DNA of 64,000 bases. Source: Molanna angustata. Its lineage: Eukaryota > Arthropoda > Insecta > Trichoptera > Molannidae. The position numbers and the translations under genes were made by a program. The stretch is taken from NCBI GenBank assembly GCA_963576475.1, contig OY754979.1, positions 27,993,578 through 28,057,577 on the forward strand, written 5' to 3'. The notes under the pieces were generated by a model. That model saw only the letters and a list, made by a program, of their open reading frames with translations. It was not told the origin of the DNA and searched no databases. Within the stretch, counting starts at the first letter, position 1. The number at the start of each line of letters is the position of its first letter. Shown piece after piece: positions 46,694 to 57,600 of this stretch.

Positions 46694-47202
46694 CTAAGTG
46701 AAATTCTTAAACGATATTCTTTCTAGGCCCTTTGCTTCCTTCTTTCCTTCCACATTTCTATTTCTGTTAATTGTTGCATTTTTTCTTTTTCTTATTAGGA
46801 ACAATTGTACCAGATTTACTTGAGGCTTCACGTTTCTTGGTCTCATGGCAACATACCCACCTTTGTGCCCTTGGTTGTACATAAATAAATAAAAGTCTTT
46901 GCCTTCTTGGATCATTGTGTCAATACAACCTTGGCATCTTTGTCGTTTAACCTCCCTCGAACTTGTGACCAAGTGGAGCTTTTGTTTCGAAACATCAACA
47001 TGAATTGAAAATATGCCTATTTGCATCGTTTCCATCTGACCGGATATGACGGGAATAAACGTTCAGCAGTGCGAGGTTTGAATTTGGACCGAAACAAAAA
47101 AACACTATGGACTATGTTAGACGTGCCGTCGGTCATCGATCTTGGCTCCATTCGTATTGTCGTCGATGCGTTTGTGTGGACATCATTTTGGCACAGGGCC
47201 AT
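46694..47202 (-). pseudogene. Unassigned ORF pair, possibly transposase-like
   Basis: Two overlapping minus frames (47202-47017, then 47035-46694) have hydrophilic, protein-like composition. The second contains KLHLVTSSREVKRQRCQGC, a Cys pair after a basic run reminiscent of the C-terminal Cys-rich region of piggyBac-like transposases, but the following cysteines are missing and the frame becomes Lys/Arg/Asn-rich. I cannot confirm the family. The shift between frames suggests a broken gene. Confidence 0.2.
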
Positions 47203-47352
47203 TCTACAAATGCTACACAGTTCTGATTTAGATGCAGTTATGCAAATAATGCATTATGTACCGCTCGACAGATAAATTTTGCTGTAGAAAGAATAATACT
47301 TGATGCAGAATCCAATTTGGCGATGCATAATTTTGATTTGCTCCCAGAATGC
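47203..47352. other. No gene recognised
   Basis: Short spacer containing the start of the internal duplication described for the next entry. Confidence 0.3.
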
Positions 47353-47700
47353 TTAAATTTCCTCTGTGATATCCTCTAGGTGGGCTCGCTTAGCCAACGT
47401 CTTCCAAGCATACTTTCCAGGAACCATGAAACTGTTATTATTCTTACCGTGTCGGTTAACACACAGTTTTAAAGTCCGCTCCCAGAATGCTTTAATATTC
47501 TTTATTATGTCTTCTAAATGGGCACACTGTCCAGAAGCCATTGGGCATTCTTGGAGGTGCTCGGTGTCCTGCACCTGTTCACAGTCGCAAATCTCTTCAG
47601 CTATTACCCATCTCTGAATTTTCTTCCTTGTACGACCTATCCCAGTCCTAATCGTGTTGAGTTTTCCACATTGGCCATGGTTAATCATGGCCTGGGTGTA
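47353..47700 (-). pseudogene. LINE C-terminal fragment with internal duplication
   Basis: The minus frame reads INHGQCGKLNTIRTGIGRTR, KKIQRWVIAEEICDCEQV, TEHLQECPMASG. The 'LN.IRTG.GR......W.......C.C....TEH...ECP' layout is the C-terminal zinc-binding tail of Jockey-like LINEs. The block AHLEDI...KAFWE is repeated about 138 bp further on (47340-47385 against 47478-47522), so the fragment carries a small tandem duplication. RT proper is absent. Confidence 0.65.
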
Positions 47701-48603
47701 AAGCTTATATCGATCGGTGGATGAAATGTGTTTCCTTGTATGGGTCAGTGTCCATGTAATGTATGTTTAAAATATTTATTATTTTTATCATCGATGGTTG
47801 AAGAAATATGAGAAGAATATATATGTATTTGTCTAAAAAATACGGTGTACTGTTGAGATTTATGATAAATTTCGATAATAAACACGAAAAATAAGTTTGT
47901 CGCTTTTTCTATTATATTAAAAAAATATATACGCGTTGCAGTCCTTCACTCCCCCTTAATGTTAATTCATGGCAAGAAACAGCCATGAATTTTCTTCTTT
48001 ATGTTTTAGTCGACTATTTCTCCGTGGATTTATTTTGTGTTGATATATTTAACGACAGTCAGTTATTAACATTGTATTACGCTTTTGAAAGACGTTTTCA
48101 CTCTCAGTAAAAATAAAAGTTTTATATGACTTTAACAACATTTCAGTGTTGAGTGAAGGCTTCCTTGCTCAATTTCCTTAATTCTTTGCCAGTCAAATCT
48201 GCCAAAAAAATGAGGTAACTATGTGTCCATATTCTCATCCTTTGAAATTTGTATGGAGCTTCACTTATTTATAATTTCTGAAGGAAAATTTCTTCATCTC
48301 TTATTGTATAAGCTTACACTATTATTAACTTAAAAAAATGCACGTTGGATTTTAATTACACCATTGTAATCCTAAACCTTCAGGGTGACAGTTCAGGGTG
48401 GGCAGTTTACGACGAGAACACAATAATGCCATAAATAAAATCGAAATGACACCAAAAAGCAATTGTACTACCAAAACTTCATAACTATTAAAAGTACGTT
48501 GTTTCAAAAGACAGCCTTAGTTTTAAGTTTATACTTTCGTCAAATATGTATGAGTTTAACGGAATTTAAGAAGCTTTTCCCAGCAACATTACAACCGTTC
48601 TGA
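47701..48603. other. No gene recognised
   Basis: AT-rich with no convincing frame. Confidence 0.3.
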
Positions 48604-49011
48604 GTGACCTATATGAGAGATTCGTCTTCTGTGATTCCAGACAGTTTAGAACAAGTACTTTTTAATCTACGTGAACAATCTTGTTTTTATTCTCATTTTA
48701 AATTTTCAAAAATAGTACAAAGTACAACATCAAGTTCTATATTGGTTATCTATGTCGCTCGTTGTATAGAATGTATCCGATTGATAGTTGTTCGTGTCGC
48801 TCTTGCTTGGAATGCTACTTTGCCGGGAAGAAAGATATTCTGTCGTTTTGAAAATATGTTGGAAGTTTTATTAGGACAGTCGGTAGACCGTGGATGTGTT
48901 ACAACCGTATTTCATACGAAATTTGACTTAAGAAACGTACAATATACATTGGTGCTTAAAACGTATGATTACTTTGGACAGAATTTAAACGTATATTTAG
49001 AAACTCACTGA
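48604..49011 (+). CDS. Unassigned 135-aa ORF
   Basis: Open from about 48604 (non-ATG first codon; Met a few residues in) to TGA near 49009. It reads as a mixed, moderately hydrophobic protein (SSSILVIYVARCIECIRLIV; LAWNATLPGRKIFC; GCVTTVFHTKFDLRN) without any motif I know. The surrounding DNA lacks transposon signs and no splice sites stand out. Length and composition make chance possible in this base composition. Confidence 0.2.
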   Translation: MTYMRDSSSVIPDSLEQVLFNLREQSCFYSHFKFSKIVQSTTSSSILVIYVARCIECIRLIVVRVALAWNATLPGRKIFCRFENMLEVLLGQSVDRGCVTTVFHTKFDLRNVQYTLVLKTYDYFGQNLNVYLETH

Positions 49012-49601
49012 GATGGCAATTTGAACCAAGACAGAAAAAACCCGTGCATGTGTTTGTATGTAAGTCTTTTTACTTGAATTAAGACTAAAATACTTGCTTT
49101 GTTCTATGTATCATAATATGAAATTTTATTCAGAATTATCAGCCGATAAAGTAAATCAATGTATTTTTTTAATCATTTGTTAAAGAGTATCTGGTATTAT
49201 TAAAATTTTTTTGCAATATATACAAGCAGCATTTATTACCTACTAATTGATGAATGGATCAAATTTTCAATAAGTCACATTTCGATCTGAACTCGATTCT
49301 AATTCAAAGATATATATTATGTGTCAATTGTATTTTTCTCTTTGATCTAATCGACTCGAGAATGATTATTAAAAATTCTTTACAATCACTACCTACGCCG
49401 AAGCAATTTCAATCAAGTGATTCAATAAAAAAATTGTCAAAACTTTGCTGAAACATTTTTCGTTGGTGAGATATTTCACAGTGGCCGTCGTTAAATCACG
49501 AGAGTTGTTACTGAGTAAATATAAAATATTTATATGTAGGTAATAAAGAGCGTAAGCACTGACGCAGATACTTTGTCATACGAAATCTTTTCAAACCAAA
49601 A
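49012..49601. other. No gene recognised
   Basis: AT-rich flank of the satellite array; a 65-codon frame at 49254 has no features. Confidence 0.3.
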
Positions 49602-52581
49602 CAACGTGAATCCTTAAATAAATTAATACAATACTAATTACTAATAATAATTAGAATGAAAACCTATTATTGTGAACACAATATGGCAGAAGCATTGTGC
49701 GGGGGCAGTGTCGTCCCTTTAAAATATCACCGAGAGAATTAGACATATAACAACGTGAATCCTTAAATAAATTAATACAATACTAATTACTAATAATAAT
49801 TAGAATGAAAACCTATTATTGTGAACACAATATGGCAGAAGCATTGTGCGGGGGCAGTGTCGTCCCTTTAAAATATCACCGAGAGAATTAGACATATAAC
49901 AACGTGAATCCTTAAATAAATTAATACAATACTAATTACTAATAATAATTAGAATGAAAACCTATTATTGTGAACACAATATGGCAGAAGCATTGTGCGG
50001 GGGCAGTGTCGTCCCTTTAAAATATCACCGAGAGAATTAGACATATAACAACGTGAATCCTTAAATAAATTAATACAATACTAATTACTAATAATAATTA
50101 GAATGAAAACCTATTATTGTGAACACAATATGGCAGAAGCATTGTGCGGGGGCAGTGTCGTCCCTTTAAAATATCACCGAGAGAATTAGACATATAACAA
50201 CGTGAATCCTTAAATAAATTAATACAATACTAATTACTAATAATAATTAGAATGAAAACCTATTATTGTGAACACAATATGGCAGAAGCATTGTGCGGGG
50301 GCAGTGTCGTCCCTTTAAAATATCACCGAGAGAATTAGACATATAACAACGTGAATCCTTAAATAAATTAATACAATACTAATTACTAATAATAATTAGA
50401 ATGAAAACCTATTATTGTGAACACAATATGGCAGAAGCATTGTGCGGGGGCAGTGTCGTCCCTTTAAAATATCACCGAGAGAATTAGACATATAACAACG
50501 TGAATCCTTAAATAAATTAATACAATACTAATTACTAATAATAATTAGAATGAAAACCTATTATTGTGAACACAATATGGCAGAAGCATTGTGCGGGGGC
50601 AGTGTCGTCCCTTTAAAATATCACCGAGAGAATTAGACATATAACAACGTGAATCCTTAAATAAATTAATACAATACTAATTACTAATAATAATTAGAAT
50701 GAAAACCTATTATTGTGAACACAATATGGCAGAAGCATTGTGCGGGGGCAGTGTCGTCCCTTTAAAATATCACCGAGAGAATTAGACATATAACAACGTG
50801 AATCCTTAAATAAATTAATACAATACTAATTACTAATAATAATTAGAATGAAAACCTATTATTGTGAACACAATATGGCAGAAGCATTGTGCGGGGGCAG
50901 TGTCGTCCCTTTAAAATATCACCGAGAGAATTAGACATATAACAACGTGAATCCTTAAATAAATTAATACAATACTAATTACTAATAATAATTAGAATGA
51001 AAACCTATTATTGTGAACACAATATGGCAGAAGCATTGTGCGGGGGCAGTGTCGTCCCTTTAAAATATCACCGAGAGAATTAGACATATAACAACGTGAA
51101 TCCTTAAATAAATTAATACAATACTAATTACTAATAATAATTAGAATGAAAACCTATTATTGTGAACACAATATGGCAGAAGCATTGTGCGGGGGCAGTG
51201 TCGTCCCTTTAAAATATCACCGAGAGAATTAGACATATAACAACGTGAATCCTTAAATAAATTAATACAATACTAATTACTAATAATAATTAGAATGAAA
51301 ACCTATTATTGTGAACACAATATGGCAGAAGCATTGTGCGGGGGCAGTGTCGTCCCTTTAAAATATCACCGAGAGAATTAGACATATAACAACGTGAATC
51401 CTTAAATAAATTAATACAATACTAATTACTAATAATAATTAGAATGAAAACCTATTATTGTGAACACAATATGGCAGAAGCATTGTGCGGGGGCAGTGTC
51501 GTCCCTTTAAAATATCACCGAGAGAATTAGACATATAACAACGTGAATCCTTAAATAAATTAATACAATACTAATTACTAATAATAATTAGAATGAAAAC
51601 CTATTATTGTGAACACAATATGGCAGAAGCATTGTGCGGGGGCAGTGTCGTCCCTTTAAAATATCACCGAGAGAATTAGACATATAACAACGTGAATCCT
51701 TAAATAAATTAATACAATACTAATTACTAATAATAATTAGAATGAAAACCTATTATTGTGAACACAATATGGCAGAAGCATTGTGCGGGGGCAGTGTCGT
51801 CCCTTTAAAATATCACCGAGAGAATTAGACATATAACAACGTGAATCCTTAAATAAATTAATACAATACTAATTACTAATAATAATTAGAATGAAAACCT
51901 ATTATTGTGAACACAATATGGCAGAAGCATTGTGCGGGGGCAGTGTCGTCCCTTTAAAATATCACCGAGAGAATTAGACATATAACAACGTGAATCCTTA
52001 AATAAATTAATACAATACTAATTACTAATAATAATTAGAATGAAAACCTATTATTGTGAACACAATATGGCAGAAGCATTGTGCGGGGGCAGTGTCGTCC
52101 CTTTAAAATATCACCGAGAGAATTAGACATATAACAACGTGAATCCTTAAATAAATTAATACAATACTAATTACTAATAATAATTAGAATGAAAACCTAT
52201 TATTGTGAACACAATATGGCAGAAGCATTGTGCGGGGGCAGTGTCGTCCCTTTAAAATATCACCGAGAGAATTAGACATATAACAACGTGAATCCTTAAA
52301 TAAATTAATACAATACTAATTACTAATAATAATTAGAATGAAAACCTATTATTGTGAACACAATATGGCAGAAGCATTGTGCGGGGGCAGTGTCGTCCCT
52401 TTAAAATATCACCGAGAGAATTAGACATATAACAACGTGAATCCTTAAATAAATTAATACAATACTAATTACTAATAATAATTAGAATGAAAACCTATTA
52501 TTGTGAACACAATATGGCAGAAGCATTGTGCGGGGGCAGTGTCGTCCCTTTAAAATATCACCGAGAGAATTAGACATATAA
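49602..52581. repeat. 149-bp satellite, 20 tandem units
   Basis: Units start at 49602 and every 149 bp to 52433; 20 x 149 ends exactly at 52581. I saw no differences between units. Each has an AT-rich half with CTAATTACTAATAATAATTAG (partly self-complementary) and a GC-richer half with ATTGTGAACACAAT, GCATTGTGCGGGGGCAG and TCGTCCC. Every unit contains stops in the frames I checked, so it is non-coding. The uniformity indicates recent amplification or assembly smoothing. Confidence 0.97.
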
Positions 52582-53219
52582 CAGAAATGAGAAACGGAAG
52601 GAGAAAATCGAAAGACATTTATTGCACCCTTTTCTTTAACTTGGTGACAAAAAAAAATTGGTGACCAAGTGACTCATTGATAGAGGAAGTATAATGCTTT
52701 AGACGATATACATGAGACAACTTACACTTACACACTTGATATTCGCATTCCTTTACAAATAATTATTACTTATTACATTCACTATATACATCATGACAAA
52801 AATTAATAAAAAAACAGTATCACCTCAGAACAGACCTAGGTCTAGTGAGTTGTGATATATTCCATATAACTTTTCTGTTTATAATGTAGTTCCAAATGTT
52901 AATATTTATAAAGTTTAAATTTGTTTTGTAATGTGTAATTTTCCGGAATTAAAAAAACTTGTCTGTCTGTCTATTCTGAAATTTTGTAATCGATTTTTAA
53001 CTAACTTCCAGACCAGTTAAATCTCTGAAACTTTCAGAATTTGTGTATTACCGATGTCAATGTATGTTGAAACTTCTAGTTTGATTCATTTGATATAATT
53101 GAACAATTTTGTATTTCATACAAAGTATTTAAAATCCATGCGTTTCTGGCTGAGCGTTAATAAAATTTAATTTTTTTTCAGTTGGATGCAACAATAATAT
53201 TTTACCGATTTTTATTTAT
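52582..53219. other. No gene recognised
   Basis: AT-rich. GGTGACAAAAAAAAATTGGTGACCAAGTGAC near 52640-52670 contains a short direct repeat. Confidence 0.3.
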
Positions 53220-53335
53220 TTATTTATTTATACATTTCTTGTACATAATATAAACAAATATAATTGTACACAGGCGGGCTTATTGCCATTAGGCAATTTC
53301 TTCCAACCAACTAGATTACAAAGTATGACAACATT
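53220..53335 (-). mobile_element. LINE 3'-UTR tail
   Basis: Minus strand: TAGTTGGTTGGAAGAAATTG, CCTAATGGCAATAAGCCCGC, CTGTGTACAATTATATTTG, ending in an ATAAATAAATAAATAA tail (53210-53230). It shares the TTGGAAG...GGCAATAA block with SINE family 2 and the LINE at 38690. Only the 3' UTR is left. Confidence 0.6.
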
Positions 53336-54189
53336 GTGTATGTACAACAGCAAAAGAATAAGAGTAAAAGATAACAAAGAAAATATATATTACACTTAAA
53401 TACTATTAAAACAAAATTTTACATTTTTTCAATATGAAAACGGTTAAAATTATAATAATAGGTATATATTTCTAAACATGATTGTCAATTGCGAATTAAA
53501 TTAAATTTCAAGAAAAATCATCAATTGAGTAATTGATGATTTTTGTGCTGGTGAAATATCGATTACCCACATATTTAATGTGTTGAAGAAAACATTGAAA
53601 AGGGTGACCTCAATATTATATTTTTTACTTTACTTGTTTTGTCCTTTGTGATTTATTGTCAATTGTCATTACTTAACCGTATTATAGAATTTCTCTACAT
53701 AGTATTTATCTCTTGATGTTTCTTTTATTGTGCACCAATAGGTATTTTTTATTATTGTGAATTATCACCCTCCTACCCTATATAATATTTAACAACGATC
53801 ACGCGATATGTTTTATAACAATATCTAGTTTGTGAGTTGTTTCTACATTTATTATGCAACATTGTTGGTGTTGATTACATTAAAAACTATGGCATGTTGC
53901 TCCATTACCTTTATTTTTAGCAAAAAATATTATTTGACATTATTTTATTCACTCCCATACATTTTTCCTCTCAGTTCTATTCGTTTGTCCTGCTATTGGT
54001 TTGTTCTATTGGTTTTGGTTAGTTTTAGTGCCGGCAACCCGACTTTTATTATTCAAAAATGCATAAATTACAATCAAATTTTTCGTTCCCCGTTTCACTA
54101 GGAAAGCCAGTTCTGAGACGGCTCACTTTAATACTTCCATTTTCCAGCATTGTATTTTTCTTCCTGTTGTACAATATAGTAAATCAACA
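53336..54189. other. No gene recognised
   Basis: AT-rich; 53500-53550 holds an imperfect inverted repeat (AAAATCATCAATTGAG / TAATTGATGATTTTTG). An 89-codon hydrophobic frame at 53832 is probably chance. Confidence 0.3.
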
Positions 54190-54395
54190 TCGGTCTTCGT
54201 GGCTCAGTTGGTTAGGTATCTGACTGCTGATCCAAAGGACCCGGGTTCGATTCTCGGTAGAGACACAGTTTTTAATTGTGTTTTCAGTTTGGATCTGTGA
54301 GACAATTAATATCATAGGTCTCCAGAATGTGGCAACTTGTTATTGGGTGCGCGTGTTAAATTAATTGCCCGTAATTAATGAAATAAAATAAAAAC
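54190..54395 (+). mobile_element. SINE family 1, best copy
   Basis: tRNA-like head with A-box-like GTGGCTCAGTTGGTTAGG and box-B-like CCCGGGTTCGATTCTC. The body reads CACAGTTTTTAATTGTG, TTTTCAGTTTGGATCTGTG, CAGAATGTGGCAACTTG and TTATTGGGTGCGCGTG. It ends in an AATGAAATAAAATAAAA tail. The A and B boxes would serve as an internal RNA polymerase III promoter. Other copies: 22695 (partial), 39083 and 43163, all on the minus strand. Confidence 0.85.
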
Positions 54396-55155
54396 TTATA
54401 CCTATGTTCATACTATCACGGCATTATAGTATCCCTTAATGTGGGGTAACCACTGACAGGTGTGCGGGTGTGCATGACTTTACATGCGTGTATGTTCACA
54501 CACTAGTCTCGTCGCACCTAAAAAATACCTAGTGGTGATAGAATTAGTGGTGAACATCATTGCTGTACTGTGGGATGCTATTTTGGCGTTAGTATTTTCG
54601 ATACAAAAATAATCCAAATGAGTGGAAGCACTATTCTAAGCGGGTGTCTCGAATTAACTTATTGGTATACCTATTATAATAATAGATACTTGTTTTCCTT
54701 TGTATGGTTCTCACGAAAATTCGTTTTCTGGACTGGAAACACTGTTTGTTATTCTACAGAATGTAAGGAAGCGTTTAAAATAACACAGGTTTGCAACCAA
54801 AAACTGCATATTATGTAGGATTATTTGTCTGTTTATCATATATTTTTTTCTCGCTGTAATCGATATGAAAAAGACAGGAAACATTTTGAGTTTTTTTTTT
54901 CGATTACATGACATATATTTTGGGTGTTTTAAATATTTAAATTGATTTGCTTTGCTTTATTTTAATTGTTTTGATTTTTTATTTACTTTGTTTTCATTGT
55001 AAAACTGTGTGATTTCATCGTATTGTATAGTTTGATTGTAGAGTTACTATGTAATTACATTATACGAGACAGCTTGCACTGACAAACTATATTCTAAATA
55101 AAAAAAGTTCATTAATTTTGAAAGCTTAACAGATGTTTCTGCAAACAAAATAAAT
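54396..55155. other. Moth-type repeat scrap at 54408-54465, otherwise unassigned
   Basis: TACTATCACGGCATTATAGT followed by CCCTTAATGTGGGGTAACC resembles the dispersed 'TATCACGCC...GGGGTAGGC' repeat. The remainder is AT-rich with no convincing gene. Confidence 0.35.
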
Positions 55156-55365
55156 TCATTTGCTGTTCATTTTCCTAACGTTGCTTGCCAACTCTATAAA
55201 GCAGTTGTCTTTCTTCTTACTTCTAAATAAATCTACCTCTGGGACAGGTCCATTTACAGGAGAACTTACAGTTCCTAATAAACGTTTATGTTTGTAAGTA
55301 TTGGATTTATCGTAACGTGTAGTGTTTTCGAGTATCACAGCAACATGCACCAACGTCATACATAA
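55156..55365 (-). CDS. Candidate terminal exon or protein relic
   Basis: On the minus strand TACAATATTTTCAG is followed by an open 69-codon frame and TGA. It reads LCMTLVHVAVILENTTRYDK, SNTYKHKRLLGTVSSPVNG, PVPEVDLFRSKKKDNCFIEL and ASNVRKMNSK. Composition is mixed and hydrophilic, unlike chance frames here, and a plausible acceptor starts it in phase 0. I do not recognise the protein, and it might be part of an unfamiliar transposon. No partner exon was found. Confidence 0.25.
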   Translation of the reverse strand, partial: LCMTLVHVAVILENTTRYDKSNTYKHKRLLGTVSSPVNGPVPEVDLFRSKKKDNCFIELASNVRKMNSK

Positions 55366-55424
55366 CTGAAAATATTGTATGAATGAAGATTTTATTGTGT
55401 AGTACATACATTATTTTTCCTCTT

Positions 55425-55620
55425 TGGCCTCATGATTAAGGATGGCGGATACGCTCGAATGGCATGCCTCTATGTAGAACTGTCTTTTAGCGGACTTGGC
55501 AAGATCACTCCATCGGCCCTATGAGCGACCTCTCGATCTTCGATTCTCTACGTTTCCCATTATGACGAGCTTTCGTAGTTATCCGGGGGTTCTCAATATA
55601 TTCTAAAATACTAAAGGACG
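55425..55620 (-). pseudogene. RTE-like LINE C-terminal fragment, third copy
   Basis: CATGATTAAGGATGGCGG parallels the start of the copies at 5876 and 41237. The minus strand reads PPDNYESS, then RIEDREVAHRADGVILPS, with interspersed stops. It corresponds to the 'L.K...GKVEGRRSRGRSP.RWSD' region and is the most decayed of the three. Confidence 0.5.
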
Positions 55621-56204
55621 CACTCTAGTCTACGGTATAAGCAATATCCTTCTCTTTTTTTTTTCCAAAACTCCCTTTAACCTTTTAAAAGATGAAATAA
55701 TTTACTAATGAATACTTTTCAGTTTAGTTTAATTTTTTTTTATTAAATATTTATTATTTATTTTTATTTTATAATCCATTCAATTACAAGAACATTGGTT
55801 ACGAGTAACAATTAGAGTCATTGGAGTCACATAGATGTATCCACTCTAAATAGCCCATAGGCATGTGCATGGGAGTGTACCTACATTATTATGTAATTAT
55901 AAATAAGTAGATTTTGACTACTTTTTTAAGGATAATGTGTTTGATTTAGTTTAGAATAAAAATAGTTTTATATTTAATTATTGTATTTAATTAGTTGACT
56001 ATTGTAATACGACGGACACACAATTTTCGCAGTCTGCGTTTTTTGGTAAGAAGCCAGTGTGAAATCAGTGTATTTTTGAGTTTAGCTGCATAAGTTTTTT
56101 TTTTTAATTTTAGGTTTCCTTGAAGATAATACCTAGTGTTTTTTTTTTCATTTTAATATCAAATTTTATTGTACAGGAGACAATAGAATGTTTTTATATT
56201 AATA
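55621..56204. other. No gene recognised
   Basis: AT-rich. Confidence 0.3.
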
Positions 56205-56490
56205 GACAGAAATCCGCGACGAGTATGTGCGAGGTAGCCTTGGTGTCCGTGACATACCGGACAAACTCCAGGAAAATCGGCTCAGATGGTCGGTCATTAC
56301 AAAAGAAGACCATCTGAATATATTGACAGTGAAGTAATGAGTTGTCCGGATGACGTGGAGTTGGAATGTCAAAGCGAAGATGAGATGCGAGATCATCGAG
56401 GATGAATCCCTGGGCAGAGAAAAAGTAGAGGAGCAGTACCCGGAAAGCAGACCCCGTCACCATGCGGAATAATTGCTAGGAGGATTGATT
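56205..56490 (+). pseudogene. LINE C-terminal fragment ('LRW..H' type)
   Basis: Frames read YLGVRDIPDKLQENRLRW, then KRRPSEYIDSEVMSC, then DPVTMRNNC and ED-like codons. This is the 'ADK..E.RLRW.GHV.RR...Y......P...G...RWKD......RKADP......N' terminus common in insect RTE/R1-like LINEs. At least two frameshifts. It is a different subfamily from the 5876 group. Confidence 0.6.
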
Positions 56491-57109
56491 GATTATAAAA
56501 GAAGTCTGACGTTTGTAAAATAGGTACGTAGTTCCACGCACAACGTGAATTTGATTTTATTTTCTTCATAAGTCTTTTAAATTGGATTAAGTTTTACTGA
56601 TAACACCTACACATCTGACATCCTTATGTAAGTCTTAAGATTAGGGGGACTTTCTGTCGAGTAATCCCTTCGCTATTGTGAATAACCGTCACTGGCACTT
56701 ATATGTAAAACGTCCGTGTCAGTCGTCACGTGGCTCTCTGGTCACGAGGTGTCTCACGTGGGACCTTCTGGGCCATTTCACCTTCAACAGACAACACACG
56801 CGATGCGGAATACAATAGCGGACTCATTTTTTACCTCACGTTTAAAATTTGCACATCTCTAAAGGTGTAGTAAATGCAAAAAATGATTGCTAACTGCTTT
56901 TTTGTCCAAATAAAAGTTTTATTATTATTAATCCGCTCCTTTAACACCACCCGCTTTGTGTATGGGGACTGTAATCGGCCCCTTCACGCGACAAAAAATA
57001 TGCAAAACCCGAAAAATAGCTCATGAAGCCTTAATAACAATCGACATTGTCATTGACTTCAGTTCTTTTTAAATGTAAAGCATCAAAGGTGTGACCAAGA
57101 TCTCTGTAA
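56491..57109. other. Unassigned, with two CACGTG boxes
   Basis: No gene. 56690-56830 is GC-richer and holds two E-boxes (CACGTG at 56727-56732 and 56755-56760). TATTATTATTAATCC near 56921-56935 may be a repeat tail. Confidence 0.3.
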
Positions 57110-57600
57110 AAATCTATCAAATAGTAAAGCACCATGACCATGACAAAAGTTCTTAAAGGCTTTAAAATTGTTCTTCGAGAACTCATAATCCGCATGACCA
57201 ATGGGAACTTGAAGAGGTACACGGACAGCAACGAGGAGCTCCGATCTATAAAATAACACCATTGTGTGGCAACAATTCCACAAGATATGTTCACATCAAT
57301 TGGGAAGTCCAAAAGTCATGGACAAGCCAGGATGATTACAACCCAGGATTTTTTTATTCATCAGATAGAAGGGCACTATAGCCATGGCAAAACAATTTGA
57401 AGGCTGTTAAGTTCTTCTTAGAGACCACTAAATCCGCATGACCAATGGGAACTTGAAGAGGTACACGGACAGCAACGTGGAACTCCGATCTATAAAAGAA
57501 CACCATTGTGTGGCAACAATTCTACAGGATATGTACACATAAATTGGGAAGTCCAAATGTCATGGACAACCCAGGATGATTCAATTGACTTTTCACGTCA
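57110..57600. repeat. Tandem direct duplication, period 244 bp
   Basis: GCATGACCAATGGGAACTTG occurs at 57192 and 57436. The flanking blocks (GAAGAGGTACACGGACAGC, GATCTATAAAA, CACCATTGTGTGGCAACAAT, AATTGGGAAGTCCAAA, CATGGACAA) repeat in the same order with about 5-10% differences. On the minus strand copy 1 has a 93-codon open frame that copy 2 does not preserve, so I do not call a gene. Confidence 0.8.

Noticed and set aside
49602..52581. CRISPR-like array
   Set aside because: Units are contiguous 149-bp repeats without spacers in a eukaryotic setting; it is a satellite.
54570..54818. 82-aa plus-strand ORF
   Set aside because: Aromatic-rich, no motif, no context; typical chance frame in AT-rich DNA.
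57031..57312. 93-aa minus-strand ORF
   Set aside because: It lies largely within the first copy of the 244-bp duplication and the second copy does not preserve the frame.
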